Notes under the pieces: model-generated
Database searches by the model: none
The model's input: only the letters and a program-made list of their open reading frames with translations
What the model was told of the DNA's origin: nothing
Shown: positions 1-6,128 of the stretch, piece after piece
Numbering within the stretch: the first letter of the stretch is position 1
Layout of the letters: every line of letters starts with the position of its first letter
Program-made: the position numbers and the translations under genes
Assembly: GCA_036377075.1 (NCBI GenBank)
Contig: DASUZB010000176.1
Location: 1 to 15,652 of the forward strand
Direction of reading: 5' to 3'
From: DASUZB01 sp036377075
GTDB taxonomy: Bacteria; Actinomycetota; CALGFH01
DNA: 15,652 nt

Positions 1-13
1 ATGGCGCCAGTAT

Positions 14-151
14 GCCTGGGGTCTAGGGAGGTGGGCCGGAGCCACACCCCGGCTGGACTTCAGGAGCGACGAAGGGGCCGAGGCACTAGGGTTAGGGAGG
101 TGGGCCGGAGCCGCGCGCTGGCTGGACGGAGGAGCGACGGAGGAGCCGCAG
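14..151. repeat. 69-nt imperfect tandem repeat, two copies
   Basis: Two adjacent units of 69 nt can be aligned (about 14-82 and 83-151). The best-conserved block, TAGGGAGGTGGGCCGGAGCC, starts at 24 and again at 93, and the GCTGGA and GGAGCGACG blocks follow in the same order. The period is divisible by three, so an open frame runs through it on the plus strand. Its arginine/glycine-rich product looks like an artefact of repeat composition, not a protein. The unit could belong to a dispersed intergenic repeat family, which this window alone cannot show. Confidence 0.7.
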
Positions 152-241
152 GCGACGACGGAGCGACGGGGGAAGCCAGCGCACGAAGCGGCGCAGGCCC
201 ACCGACCGTTTGAACAAAGAGAGGGGGGTGACATCAGCGAC

Positions 242-1381
242 GTGCTGCGCCGCCGGGCGGAGGAGATCCTCGACCGCCACTGGGACGGGGAGCGGGGCTA
301 CAGCTACCCGCACCGAGGAACCTACCCGCACCAGTGGCTCTGGGACTCGTGCTTCACCGCGATCGTCAGGGCCAACCTCGGCGACGGGCGCGCGGTCAGC
401 GAGCTGCGCACCGCGCTGTCGGGGCAGCTCGCCGACGGGTTCCTGCCGCACATGCGCTACGCGGGGAAGACCATCCGGCGCGGCCCGCTCGCCGGCGCCT
501 CGTCGTTCACCCAGCCGCCGGTCTACGCGCACGCGGCCAGGGTCCTCGGCGACCGCGGCTTCGACGTCGGCGGCGCGGCCCTTGCCCGCATCGACCGGGC
601 GCTGCACTACCTGTGGTCGATCCGCCGCCGCGACCAGCTGATCGTGATCGTCCACACCTGGGAGTCGGGTGCGGACGCGGCGCCGCGCTGGGATTCCTGG
701 ACCGGGGAGGACTGGACGCGGCGGCCGTGGACGCGCGAGGCGTGGGATGCCTTCGAGCTCGGCCTGGTCGACGCCGCAGTGTTCGACCAGGCCGGCTCCG
801 CCGTGGCGAGCCGGGCGTTCGAGGTCGCGCCGGCCGCCTTCAACGCGCTCGCCGCCCACGCCGCCGGCGAGCTGGCGGCGCTCACCGGGGACCAGGGGTG
901 GCGGCAGCGGGCCGACGAGCTGGCCGCCGCGCTGGACGCGCGGCTCTGGAACGAGCGCGAGGGGCTCTGGTCGGACGAGCCATTCGTCGGCGGCGGCGCC
1001 AGCGTGCACGTGCCCACCCTCGACGGGGTGCTCGGCGCGCTGGTGACGCCGGACGCCGCCAAGGCGGAGCGCGCGCTCGGCCAGCTCACCGACCCCGCCC
1101 GGTTCGGCGCCGAGTTCGGCCTCGCCTACGTGGCCCGCGAGCACCCGCTGTACCGGCCGGGGCACTACTGGCGTGGCTCCGCCTGGATGCAGCTCAACTA
1201 CCTGGTCGCGCTCGCGGCGGCCCGCTGGGGCCGCGACGACCTGGTCGCCGCGATCGGCGAGATGTCCCGCCGCGCCGCGCTCAGCTCCGGCTTCGCCGAG
1301 TACTGGCACCCGGAGACCGGCGAAGGCTACGGCGCGATCCCACTGACCTGGTCGACCCTGGTGACGGCGCTGCCGTCGTAG
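242..1381 (+). CDS. GH63/MGH1-like glycoside hydrolase (glucosylglycerate hydrolase-type)
   Basis: A 379-aa cytoplasmic (alpha/alpha)6-barrel glycosidase with no signal peptide. Hallmarks of the GH63 mannosyl-/glucosylglycerate hydrolase group are present. WLWDSCF lies at residues 32-38. ESGADAAPRWD at 141-151 has Asp145 in the position of the general acid. YWRGSAWMQLNYLV lies at 309-322, and EYWHPETGEG at 353-362 has Glu353 as the likely base. The family acts on alpha-linked glucosides or mannosides, including glucosylglycerate. The exact substrate cannot be read from sequence, and trehalase-like or debranching activity remains possible. The protein is somewhat shorter than typical glucosylglycerate hydrolases. 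The start is GTG at 242, the only plausible one after the G-rich GAGGGGGG at 221-228. The alpha/beta hydrolase gene begins 9 nt after the stop, so the two are probably co-transcribed. Confidence 0.85.
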   Translation: MLRRRAEEILDRHWDGERGYSYPHRGTYPHQWLWDSCFTAIVRANLGDGRAVSELRTALSGQLADGFLPHMRYAGKTIRRGPLAGASSFTQPPVYAHAARVLGDRGFDVGGAALARIDRALHYLWSIRRRDQLIVIVHTWESGADAAPRWDSWTGEDWTRRPWTREAWDAFELGLVDAAVFDQAGSAVASRAFEVAPAAFNALAAHAAGELAALTGDQGWRQRADELAAALDARLWNEREGLWSDEPFVGGGASVHVPTLDGVLGALVTPDAAKAERALGQLTDPARFGAEFGLAYVAREHPLYRPGHYWRGSAWMQLNYLVALAAARWGRDDLVAAIGEMSRRAALSSGFAEYWHPETGEGYGAIPLTWSTLVTALPS

Positions 1382-1390
1382 ACTGCGGGC

Positions 1391-2278
1391 ATGGACATCT
1401 CTTTCTTTGCGTTACGGCTACCCGACGGGCGCTCGCTCGACGTGATGGTGTCGGGTCCCGACGGTGGCACGCCGCTGGTCTTCCACCACGGCACCCCCTC
1501 GGGGAGCGAGCAGTACCCGCCCTTCGCCGACGCCGTGGCGGCCCGAGGGCTGCGGATGGTGTCCTATTCGCGACCGGGGTACGCGGGGTCGACGCGGCAG
1601 CCGGGTCGCTCGGTGGTCGACTGCGTCGCCGACACCGCCGCGATCCTGGACCACCTCGGTGCCGACCTCTGCTACACCGCCGGCGCCTCCGGGGGCGGGC
1701 CGCACACGCTCGCCTGCGCCGCCCTGCTGCCCGACCGGGTGCTCGCCTGCGCCAGCATCGCCGGCGCGGCGCCGTTCGGCGTCGGGCTCGACTTCCTCGA
1801 GGGGATGGCGGAGGAGAACCACCGGGAGTTCGGGGCCGCGCTGGCCGGACCGGCCGAGCTGCAGGCCTACCTGGAGCACGAGGCCGAGGCGTACGGCAAC
1901 CTCACCGGCGAGCAGGTCGCCGAGGCCCTCGGTGGCCTCGTCTCCGAGGTCGACCGTGCGGCCATCACCGGCGAATTCGCCGAGTACCTCGCCGGGTCGC
2001 TCCGCAGGGCCCTGTCGACTGGCATCTGGGGCTGGTTCGACGACGACATCGCGTTCGTGCGGCCGTGGGGCTTCGAGCTCGACCGTATCCGCGTGCCCGT
2101 GACCGTCTGGCAGGGCGGGCAGGACCGGATGGTGCCGTCCGCCCATGGCGAGTGGCTCGCCGCGCACGTGCCCGATGCGAAGGCCATGCTCCTACCCGCC
2201 GAGGGCCACCTGTCGATCTCGGTCGTCAAGTTCGGCGAGATCGTGGACGGCCTGCTCGACGCCGCTCCTGCTCCCTGA
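1391..2278 (+). CDS. alpha/beta hydrolase
   Basis: A 295-aa alpha/beta-hydrolase-fold protein with a complete catalytic set. The oxyanion-hole motif HHGTP is at residues 32-36, the nucleophile elbow GASGGG places Ser100, the acid is Asp245 in GGQDRMVP, and His272 lies in EGHLS. A lid region (about 130-215) separates the elbow from the acid. It has no signal peptide and is probably a cytoplasmic esterase or other hydrolase of unknown substrate. No convincing ribosome-binding site precedes the ATG at 1391, and the spacing to the upstream glycosidase is 9 nt. Translation coupled to that gene is therefore likely. The pairing does not by itself identify a pathway. Confidence 0.88.
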   Translation: MDISFFALRLPDGRSLDVMVSGPDGGTPLVFHHGTPSGSEQYPPFADAVAARGLRMVSYSRPGYAGSTRQPGRSVVDCVADTAAILDHLGADLCYTAGASGGGPHTLACAALLPDRVLACASIAGAAPFGVGLDFLEGMAEENHREFGAALAGPAELQAYLEHEAEAYGNLTGEQVAEALGGLVSEVDRAAITGEFAEYLAGSLRRALSTGIWGWFDDDIAFVRPWGFELDRIRVPVTVWQGGQDRMVPSAHGEWLAAHVPDAKAMLLPAEGHLSISVVKFGEIVDGLLDAAPAP

Positions 2279-2282
2279 GGCG

Positions 2283-2296
2283 CCGCCGTAAGGCGG
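2283..2296. terminator. short hairpin between convergent genes
   Basis: CCGCC-GTAA-GGCGG forms a 5-bp GC stem closed by a GNRA-type tetraloop a few bases after the hydrolase stop codon, in a 57-nt gap between convergent genes. There is no T-tract, so it may be a weak or assisted terminator. Confidence 0.35.
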
Positions 2297-2335
2297 TCAA
2301 GCGCGACGGCATCGTGCCGAACGAGGGCGGGCTAG

Positions 2336-3076
2336 CTAATACCTGCCGTAGCTGGCCTCGCCCGGCTGGCGCCAGGCGGGTCCGGGCATCGGCGCGGGCC
2401 TGGCGGCCGGGTAGGCGGGCGGGGGCGCGGCGGGCCGTGGCGCGGCTGGCGCGCGGTTGGCGAGCTGGTTGAGGACCTGCACGAACTCACTCGGCGGTGA
2501 GAAGCGCACCTGCCCGTCGACCACGTCGCCGGGGAGCAGCGTGAAGCTGCCAGGGCGCCACCAGTACAGGCTGGGACTGAGCGCGCCAGGGCCCTGGCGG
2601 TACATCCGGCCGAGCGAGACGAGCATGAGGTTGATCGCGTAGAGCGCGCTGAAGTCGCGGATGGGGTGCACCAGCGCGGTGTGCCGGTGCGGGACGCCGA
2701 CCAGTGCGCCGGTGGCGGAGTACACCTGCACGTAGCGGTCGGGCCAGAGCGCGTTGGTGGTGGTGAAGAAGCTCTCGCTCGACAGGGTGGTGAGCTCGAA
2801 GCCGGGATCGAGCCGGCGCGTCTGCACCTGCGGCTGGTCCTGGTCGGCGACGTTGGCGTAGCCCATCCGGAACAGCTCGTCGTCGTGGATCCCCCAGGTC
2901 GCGGCCTGCTCCCGCGGCACCGCCTCGACCGTCTCGGGAAGGTCCCTGGCGACCACCGCCAGCAGCCCCGGTGCGAGGTGACGGGCCACCACCGGCGCCT
3001 CGTCGACATGCCCTTGCAGCATGCTCTCGGGATAGAGGCGGACCTTGAGCATGGAACGGGCGTCCTGGTAAGGCAT
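2336..3076 (-). CDS. hypothetical protein with proline-rich C-terminal tail
   Basis: A 246-aa protein I do not recognise with certainty. Residues 1-205 look like a folded globular domain rich in beta-prone segments. It includes WGIHDDELFRMGYANV and DFSALYAINLMLVSLGRMY, and no membrane segment or signal peptide is evident. Residues about 208-237 are a disordered Ala/Pro-rich tail, followed by WRQPGEASYGRY. The general layout, with WG..DEL followed by an N-containing turn, is loosely reminiscent of DUF1444 (YtpQ)-like proteins, but this is a weak impression. The ATG at 3076 is preceded on the minus strand by GAGGA about 7 nt upstream, which supports the start. The gene is separated from the upstream tetR by 136 nt, so it may have its own promoter. 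TAGGAT on the minus strand (3119-3124) is a candidate -10 without a clear -35. Confidence 0.72.
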   Translation of the reverse strand: MPYQDARSMLKVRLYPESMLQGHVDEAPVVARHLAPGLLAVVARDLPETVEAVPREQAATWGIHDDELFRMGYANVADQDQPQVQTRRLDPGFELTTLSSESFFTTTNALWPDRYVQVYSATGALVGVPHRHTALVHPIRDFSALYAINLMLVSLGRMYRQGPGALSPSLYWWRPGSFTLLPGDVVDGQVRFSPPSEFVQVLNQLANRAPAAPRPAAPPPAYPAARPAPMPGPAWRQPGEASYGRY

Positions 3077-3212
3077 GTCGACATCCTCGAACTCACTGCG
3101 ACGTAAGCGAACTGCCGCATCCTATGCCGAACAGTCCTATTCTTCCCTCGGCCGAAATGCAGACGCCGCATCGGGCCGCCCGGCGAAGAAGCTCGGTACC
3201 GGCTGGCCAGCG

Positions 3213-3779
3213 CTACGCGGAGGCGGCCGACAGCGCGGCGGCGGCCAGGCCGCGGGCGGCGCGGACGGCGCGCATGCGGCGGTCCGCCATACGGAGCGCG
3301 GCGGCGCCCTCGATCAGCACCTGGAGCTGCGTGGCCAGGTCGGCAGGGTCGAGGGCTCCGGCCAGCTTGGCGAGGTTCTCGAGCAGCTGCTGCAGCGCCG
3401 CCCGGTGGCTGGCGATCACCAGGTGCGCCGGGTGGCCGGGCTGGCCGCGGAGCTCCGCGGCGGCGTTGGCGACGAAGGAACCGGCGTTGCCCTCGCCGCG
3501 GAACCACTCCTCCAGCACGTCCCACAGCGCGTCGAAGCGGGCCACCGGCTCGTCGAAGCGGTCGATGCCGGCCTCGAGCGATTGCAGCCAGTGGATGCTC
3601 CACCGCTCGAGCGCCGCGGCCACGACCTCGTCCTTGCCGCCGAAGTGCCGGTACAGCGTCATCTGCGCCACGCCGGCCTCGACGGTGATGCGGCCGACGC
3701 CGACGGCCGCGATGCCCTGCTGGGCGAACAGCCATATGGCGGCGTCGAGGATCCGCTCGTGCGGCTTCGGCGGCGCCAT
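3213..3779 (-). CDS. TetR/AcrR family transcriptional regulator
   Basis: A 188-aa repressor with an N-terminal TetR DNA-binding domain (about residues 7-55). It includes RILDAAIWLFAQQG, then the helix-turn-helix VGRITVEAGVAQMTLYRHFGG with the typical LYRHFxxKDEVV continuation. The C-terminal ligand-binding domain (about 60-185) is all-helical, and its inducer is unknown. The ATG at 3779 has GAGGAG about 9 nt upstream, and this Shine-Dalgarno overlaps the TAG stop of the preceding membrane-protein gene. The gap is only 6 nt, so the two genes form an operon and are probably translationally coupled. It may control its own operon or the neighbouring genes, but no defined operator was identified. 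Confidence 0.92.
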   Translation of the reverse strand: MAPPKPHERILDAAIWLFAQQGIAAVGVGRITVEAGVAQMTLYRHFGGKDEVVAAALERWSIHWLQSLEAGIDRFDEPVARFDALWDVLEEWFRGEGNAGSFVANAAAELRGQPGHPAHLVIASHRAALQQLLENLAKLAGALDPADLATQLQVLIEGAAALRMADRRMRAVRAARGLAAAALSAASA

Positions 3780-3785
3780 CGGTCG

Positions 3786-4124
3786 CTACTCCTCGCCGGC
3801 CCACAGGACGAGGTCACGCTCACGCCCGGCGAGCTCGCCGCCAGTGGGCTCCTCGAGCCGCCGCAGCTCGCCGCGCAGCGGCGGGAGCTCGCCGGGCCGC
3901 GGCTCCCCCGGCAGGGGCGGAGCCACCTGGGCCGGTACCGCGGCGCACGCGTGCCCCTCTTGCCAGTCGGCGCCGCAGTCGCCGCAGACGTGCCGGCGCG
4001 GCCGGTGCTTGACGGTTCTGGGACCCTCGAAGAACCAGGCGGGGATGAAGGGAATCAGGAACATCGCGACCAGAGCGGCGATCCCGACCCACGGGGTGTG
4101 GCTGATGGAGGTAGCGGAGATCAT
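3786..4124 (-). CDS. small single-pass membrane protein with zinc-ribbon-like CxxC
   Basis: A 112-aa unrecognised protein. Residues 12-33 (WVGIAALVAMFLIPFIPAWFF) form one transmembrane helix near the N-terminus. A basic stretch follows (KHRPRRH), then CGDC at 47-50 with His58 and Cys60, which resembles a small metal-binding knuckle. The remainder is a Pro/Glu/Arg-rich, probably disordered tail ending LVLWAGEE. I prefer the ATG at 4124, preceded by GGGGAGGG on the minus strand. An in-frame TTG at 4178 would add 18 polar residues. It lies immediately upstream of tetR (6-nt gap) and downstream of the divergent promoter described at 4219-4247. Its function is unknown. Coding confidence rests on the clear TM segment, the ribosome-binding site and operon spacing. 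Confidence 0.68.
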   Translation of the reverse strand: MISATSISHTPWVGIAALVAMFLIPFIPAWFFEGPRTVKHRPRRHVCGDCGADWQEGHACAAVPAQVAPPLPGEPRPGELPPLRGELRRLEEPTGGELAGRERDLVLWAGEE

Positions 4125-4218
4125 CCGGCTCGCCCTCCCCCGGCTAGCTGGTCGACTCGTCGTCCCCTGGGTGTTCAACGGCGGTCACCCGGTAGGGATG
4201 ATGGTCTCTATCATTCGC

Positions 4219-4247
4219 AGTATGGGATAAGCCGGTAGTTCGTGCAA
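4219..4247 (-). promoter_or_regulatory. promoter for membrane protein-tetR operon
   Basis: On the minus strand, TTGCAC (4242-4247) is separated by exactly 17 nt from CATACT (4219-4224), a good sigma-70-type match. Transcription would start near 4212. A small inverted repeat, ATGAT (4198-4202) and ATCAT (4210-4214), sits at the predicted start site and could be an operator. Confidence 0.5.
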
Positions 4248-4248
4248 G

Positions 4249-4278
4249 TTGCAATTGGTGACTGGCAAGAGATAGGTT
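4249..4278 (+). promoter_or_regulatory. promoter for XRE regulator
   Basis: TTGCAA (4249-4254) and TAGGTT (4273-4278) with an 18-nt spacer form a plausible plus-strand promoter. Its -35 box lies 1 nt from the -35 of the divergent promoter, inside the direct repeat TGCAAGTTGCAA, so the two promoters share one face of DNA. Confidence 0.42.
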
Positions 4279-4338
4279 GCGCATCGCACTTTGCTCCTCC
4301 CGGCGGCACCGGCGCGACACCAGGGAGGCGAGGACACC

Positions 4339-5190
4339 GTGCCACCACGAGGAAGCTCGACCGTACGGCGTCGCCGGCTCGGCGCGGAGCTGCGCCGGCT
4401 GCGCGACAACGCCCACCTGACCATCGACAGCGTGGCGAAGGCCCTGGAGTGCTCCGACTCCAAGATCTCGCGCATCGAGAACGGCCAGGTCGGCGCGACC
4501 CCCCGCGACGTGCGCGACATGCTCGCGCTCTACGGGGTCAGTAACCAGCGGCGCGACGAGCTGGTCAAGCTCGCCAGGGAGGCGCGGGAGAAGGGCTGGT
4601 GGCGGGCGTTCGGCGACCTGCCCGGCTCCTCCCACGTCAGCTTCGACGCGGTGGCGTCGTCGGTCCAGGTCTACCAGGCGCTCCTGGTCCCCGGGCTGCT
4701 GCAGACGGCGGCCTACGCGCGGGCGGTCATCGGTGCCGTCGCGCCCGAGCTTCCGCCCGAGGAGGTCGAGCGCAGGGTCGAGTTCCGCATGACCCGGCAG
4801 CGGGAGCGGCTCGCCATGGAGGAGCCGCCCGCCCTGTGGGCGCTGCTCGACGAGGCGGTGCTGCGCCGGCCGGCCGGCGGGCGCGAGGTGATGCGGGAGC
4901 AGCTCACCCGGCTCGTCGAGGCCGCCGCGCAGCCGACGGTGACGCTGCAGGTGGTGCCGTTCGCGGGGGGCGTGCACGCCGGCGTGGACGGATCGTTCAC
5001 CCTCTTCACCTTCCCGGATCCGGCCGACCCCGACGTGGTGTACTTCGAGTACCACACGCGCGAGAGCGCCATCGAGGACGCCGAGGAGGTCGTCCAGTAC
5101 CGGCGGGCGTTCGAGCGGCTCCGCGAGGCGGCGCTCACCCCTGAGGAGTCCACCGACCTGCTCGCGACGATGGCCAAGCGGGGCAGATGA
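4339..5190 (+). CDS. XRE-family helix-turn-helix regulator with DUF5753 domain
   Basis: A 283-aa regulator. Residues 13-67 form a Cro/C1-type HTH (LGAELRRLRDNAHLTIDSVA...CSDSKISRIENG). Residues about 95-275 match the DUF5753 effector domain, with VYQALLVPGLLQTAAYARAV, RMTRQRERL, the DEAVLRRPAGG segment, QVVPFAGGVHAGVDGSFTLF and a C-terminal YRRAFERLR helix. This architecture is abundant in actinomycetes, the WhiJ-like regulators, and it is normally encoded next to a small DUF397 protein that modulates it. That is the case here. The start is GTG at 4339, preceded by GAGGCGAGGA. An in-frame ATG-like start at 4291 lacks a ribosome-binding site. The divergent intergenic region suggests autoregulation and control of the membrane protein-tetR operon, but this is inference. 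Confidence 0.93.
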   Translation: MPPRGSSTVRRRRLGAELRRLRDNAHLTIDSVAKALECSDSKISRIENGQVGATPRDVRDMLALYGVSNQRRDELVKLAREAREKGWWRAFGDLPGSSHVSFDAVASSVQVYQALLVPGLLQTAAYARAVIGAVAPELPPEEVERRVEFRMTRQRERLAMEEPPALWALLDEAVLRRPAGGREVMREQLTRLVEAAAQPTVTLQVVPFAGGVHAGVDGSFTLFTFPDPADPDVVYFEYHTRESAIEDAEEVVQYRRAFERLREAALTPEESTDLLATMAKRGR

Positions 5191-5244
5191 CCGTCGCCGT
5201 GTTACTGCCCCGCTTGTCGACTTGGATCCAATTACGCATTGCCC

Positions 5245-5270
5245 GGGGGCGGGTGGTAGCGTCCGCCCCC
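5245..5270 (+). promoter_or_regulatory. inverted repeat around a TAGCGT -10-like box
   Basis: GGGGGCGG (5245-5252) and CCGCCCCC (5263-5270) form a perfect 8-bp inverted repeat around GTGGTAGCGT. The enclosed TAGCGT (5257-5262) fits an actinobacterial -10 box and the DUF397 gene starts 65 nt downstream, so this may be an operator over its promoter. A convincing -35 is absent. The repeat could instead terminate the XRE gene, although no T-tract follows. Confidence 0.4.
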
Positions 5271-5326
5271 GTATGCGCGCTGGCCAATTCCCTGGCCCGC
5301 GCTGTCCTGCGTCCAAGGAGCGCGTG

Positions 5327-5530
5327 ATGGCGGACCTGCCCGAAGTGGCGTGGCGCAAGAGCACCAAGAGCGCCCTCGACGGCTGCGTCGAGGTGGCCTT
5401 CATCGAAGGCCCGCAGGTCGCGGTGCGTCATTCCAAGGACCGGGCTGGTCCGGTGCTGAAGTTCAACGCCGTCGAATGGCAGGCGTTCGTCGACGGCGTC
5501 CGCAATGCGGAATTCGATTTGGAGGGCTAA
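5327..5530 (+). CDS. DUF397 domain protein (first copy)
   Basis: A 67-aa protein that is almost entirely a DUF397 domain: WRKSTKS at 9-15, GCVEVAF at 19-25, VAVRHSKDRAGPVL at 31-44, and W50 to F54 followed by DGVRNAEFDL. Proteins of this family accompany XRE/DUF5753 regulators in actinomycetes and are thought to modulate them. Their biochemical activity is not well defined. The start is ATG at 5327, with AAGGAG at 5315-5320 six bases upstream. A GTG directly before it is an alternative. It lies 136 nt after the XRE gene and is followed by a strong hairpin terminator. Confidence 0.9.
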   Translation: MADLPEVAWRKSTKSALDGCVEVAFIEGPQVAVRHSKDRAGPVLKFNAVEWQAFVDGVRNAEFDLEG

Positions 5531-5566
5531 TTCCCAGCGGGCAGCCGGGTTCGCCCATTTCCCATT

Positions 5567-5603
5567 CGCGAGGGCCACCATTTGGTGGCCCTCGCGTCGT
5601 TTC
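5567..5603 (+). terminator. rho-independent terminator after first DUF397 gene
   Basis: A perfect 14-bp inverted repeat, CGCGAGGGCCACCA (5567-5580) and TGGTGGCCCTCGCG (5583-5596), has a minimal loop and is followed by TCGTTTC. It lies 36 nt after the DUF397 stop. It should separate the transcripts of the two DUF397 genes. Confidence 0.85.
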
Positions 5604-5677
5604 AAGCCTCGAACGTTTCCGCGCCAGCGAACCAATCTACCCCTATGCGACGCTCCTCCAGAGTCGGTTGAAACGGT

Positions 5678-5683
5678 AGAATA
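5678..5683 (+). promoter_or_regulatory. candidate -10 box for second DUF397 gene
   Basis: TAGAAT lies 82 nt before the second DUF397 start and downstream of the strong terminator, so a new promoter is expected here. Its context, GGTAGAATNCTCCCCCGGT, resembles GGTAGCGTCCGCCCCCGT upstream of the first copy. No clear -35 hexamer is seen. Confidence 0.35.
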
Positions 5684-5764
5684 CTCCCCCGGTGTCCATC
5701 CCAGGCGTACGCCACTGGCGCCGCCCCAGGGACCGGGCACCCACGCCGAGAGGGGAGAAGCTCG

Positions 5765-5965
5765 ATGGTCGACCTGTCCCAGGCGGTCTGGAGGAAGGCC
5801 AGCCGCAGCGGCTTCGATGGTTGCGTCGAGGTGGCGGTCGTCGACGCCACGCACGTCGCGGTGCGCCACTCCAAGGACCGGTCGGGCCCGGTGCTGACCT
5901 TCAGTCGCGCCGCGTGGGAGGCGTTCGTCGGCGGTGTGCGGGAGGGCGAATTCGACGTCGCGTGA
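5765..5965 (+). CDS. DUF397 domain protein (second copy)
   Basis: A 66-aa paralogue of the preceding DUF397 protein: WRKASRS, GCVEVAVV, VAVRHSKDRSGPVLTF and AFVGGVREGEFDV align without gaps through most of the length. The start is ATG at 5765 with a strong GAGGGGAGAAG ribosome-binding site. The strongly conserved blocks are shared, while the segments FIEGPQ versus VVDATH differ. The copies have diverged and may not be redundant. Its own promoter-like region and the terminator upstream suggest independent expression. It probably interacts with the XRE/DUF5753 protein or a paralogue elsewhere. That is inferred from family context, not shown. Confidence 0.9.
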   Translation: MVDLSQAVWRKASRSGFDGCVEVAVVDATHVAVRHSKDRSGPVLTFSRAAWEAFVGGVREGEFDVA

Positions 5966-6003
5966 GCAACGTCCACGAGGCGACGTCGACCGGTGCCGTT
6001 TTT
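5952..6003 (+). terminator. candidate terminator after second DUF397 gene
   Basis: TCGACGTCGC (5952-5961) and GCGACGTCGA (5980-5989) are 10-bp perfect inverted arms spanning the stop codon. Five T residues follow at 5999-6003. The 9-nt gap between stem and T-tract is longer than in a canonical terminator. Confidence 0.4.
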
Positions 6004-6004
6004 C

Positions 6005-6032
6005 CCTGATCAATCGGATCAAGTAGATCAGG
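6005..6032. promoter_or_regulatory. 9-bp-phased GATC repeats / inverted repeat upstream of cox operon
   Basis: GATC occurs at 6008, 6017 and 6026, exactly 9 nt apart, within GATCAATCG, GATCAAGTA and GATCAGGTA. The outer copies form the inverted repeat CCTGATC (6005-6011) and GATCAGG (6026-6032). It lies about 75-100 nt before the predicted transcription start of coxM, a usual position for an activator site. Binding by a regulator is inferred. Confidence 0.45.
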
Positions 6033-6069
6033 TAGTTCTGGACGCTCCGCTCCTTGCGCCAGCTTGTTG

Positions 6070-6098
6070 GTGACGTGCCGGGTCGCGAGATTTATGCT
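6070..6098 (+). promoter_or_regulatory. predicted cox operon promoter
   Basis: GTGACG (6070-6075) and TATGCT (6093-6098) with a 17-nt spacer match the housekeeping promoter pattern. Transcription would start near 6105, leaving a leader of about 25 nt that contains the GGGGAGGGGAGG ribosome-binding site of coxM. Confidence 0.5.
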
Positions 6099-6128
6099 GT
6101 CCGGGGCACAGGGGAGGGGAGGCGGTTC

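Noticed and set aside
1..213. 70-residue plus-strand frame at the window start
   Set aside because: It is made almost entirely of the 69-nt tandem repeat and has no ribosome-binding site visible. It is probably not a gene.
92..1309. 405-residue minus-strand open frame
   Set aside because: Antisense to the GH63-type glycosidase, which has clear catalytic motifs. The antisense product has no recognisable domain.
334..2472. 712-residue plus-strand frame running across the glycosidase and hydrolase genes
   Set aside because: Out-of-frame Arg/Ala-rich shadow of two well-supported genes.
3075..4238. Plus-strand frames of about 370-390 residues
   Set aside because: Antisense to the TetR gene and the small membrane protein. 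Compositionally biased and without motifs.
6054..6128. Upstream-extended start for coxM
   Set aside because: The extension would cover the predicted promoter and has no Shine-Dalgarno. The conserved CoxM N-terminus begins at MYPASFEY (6129).
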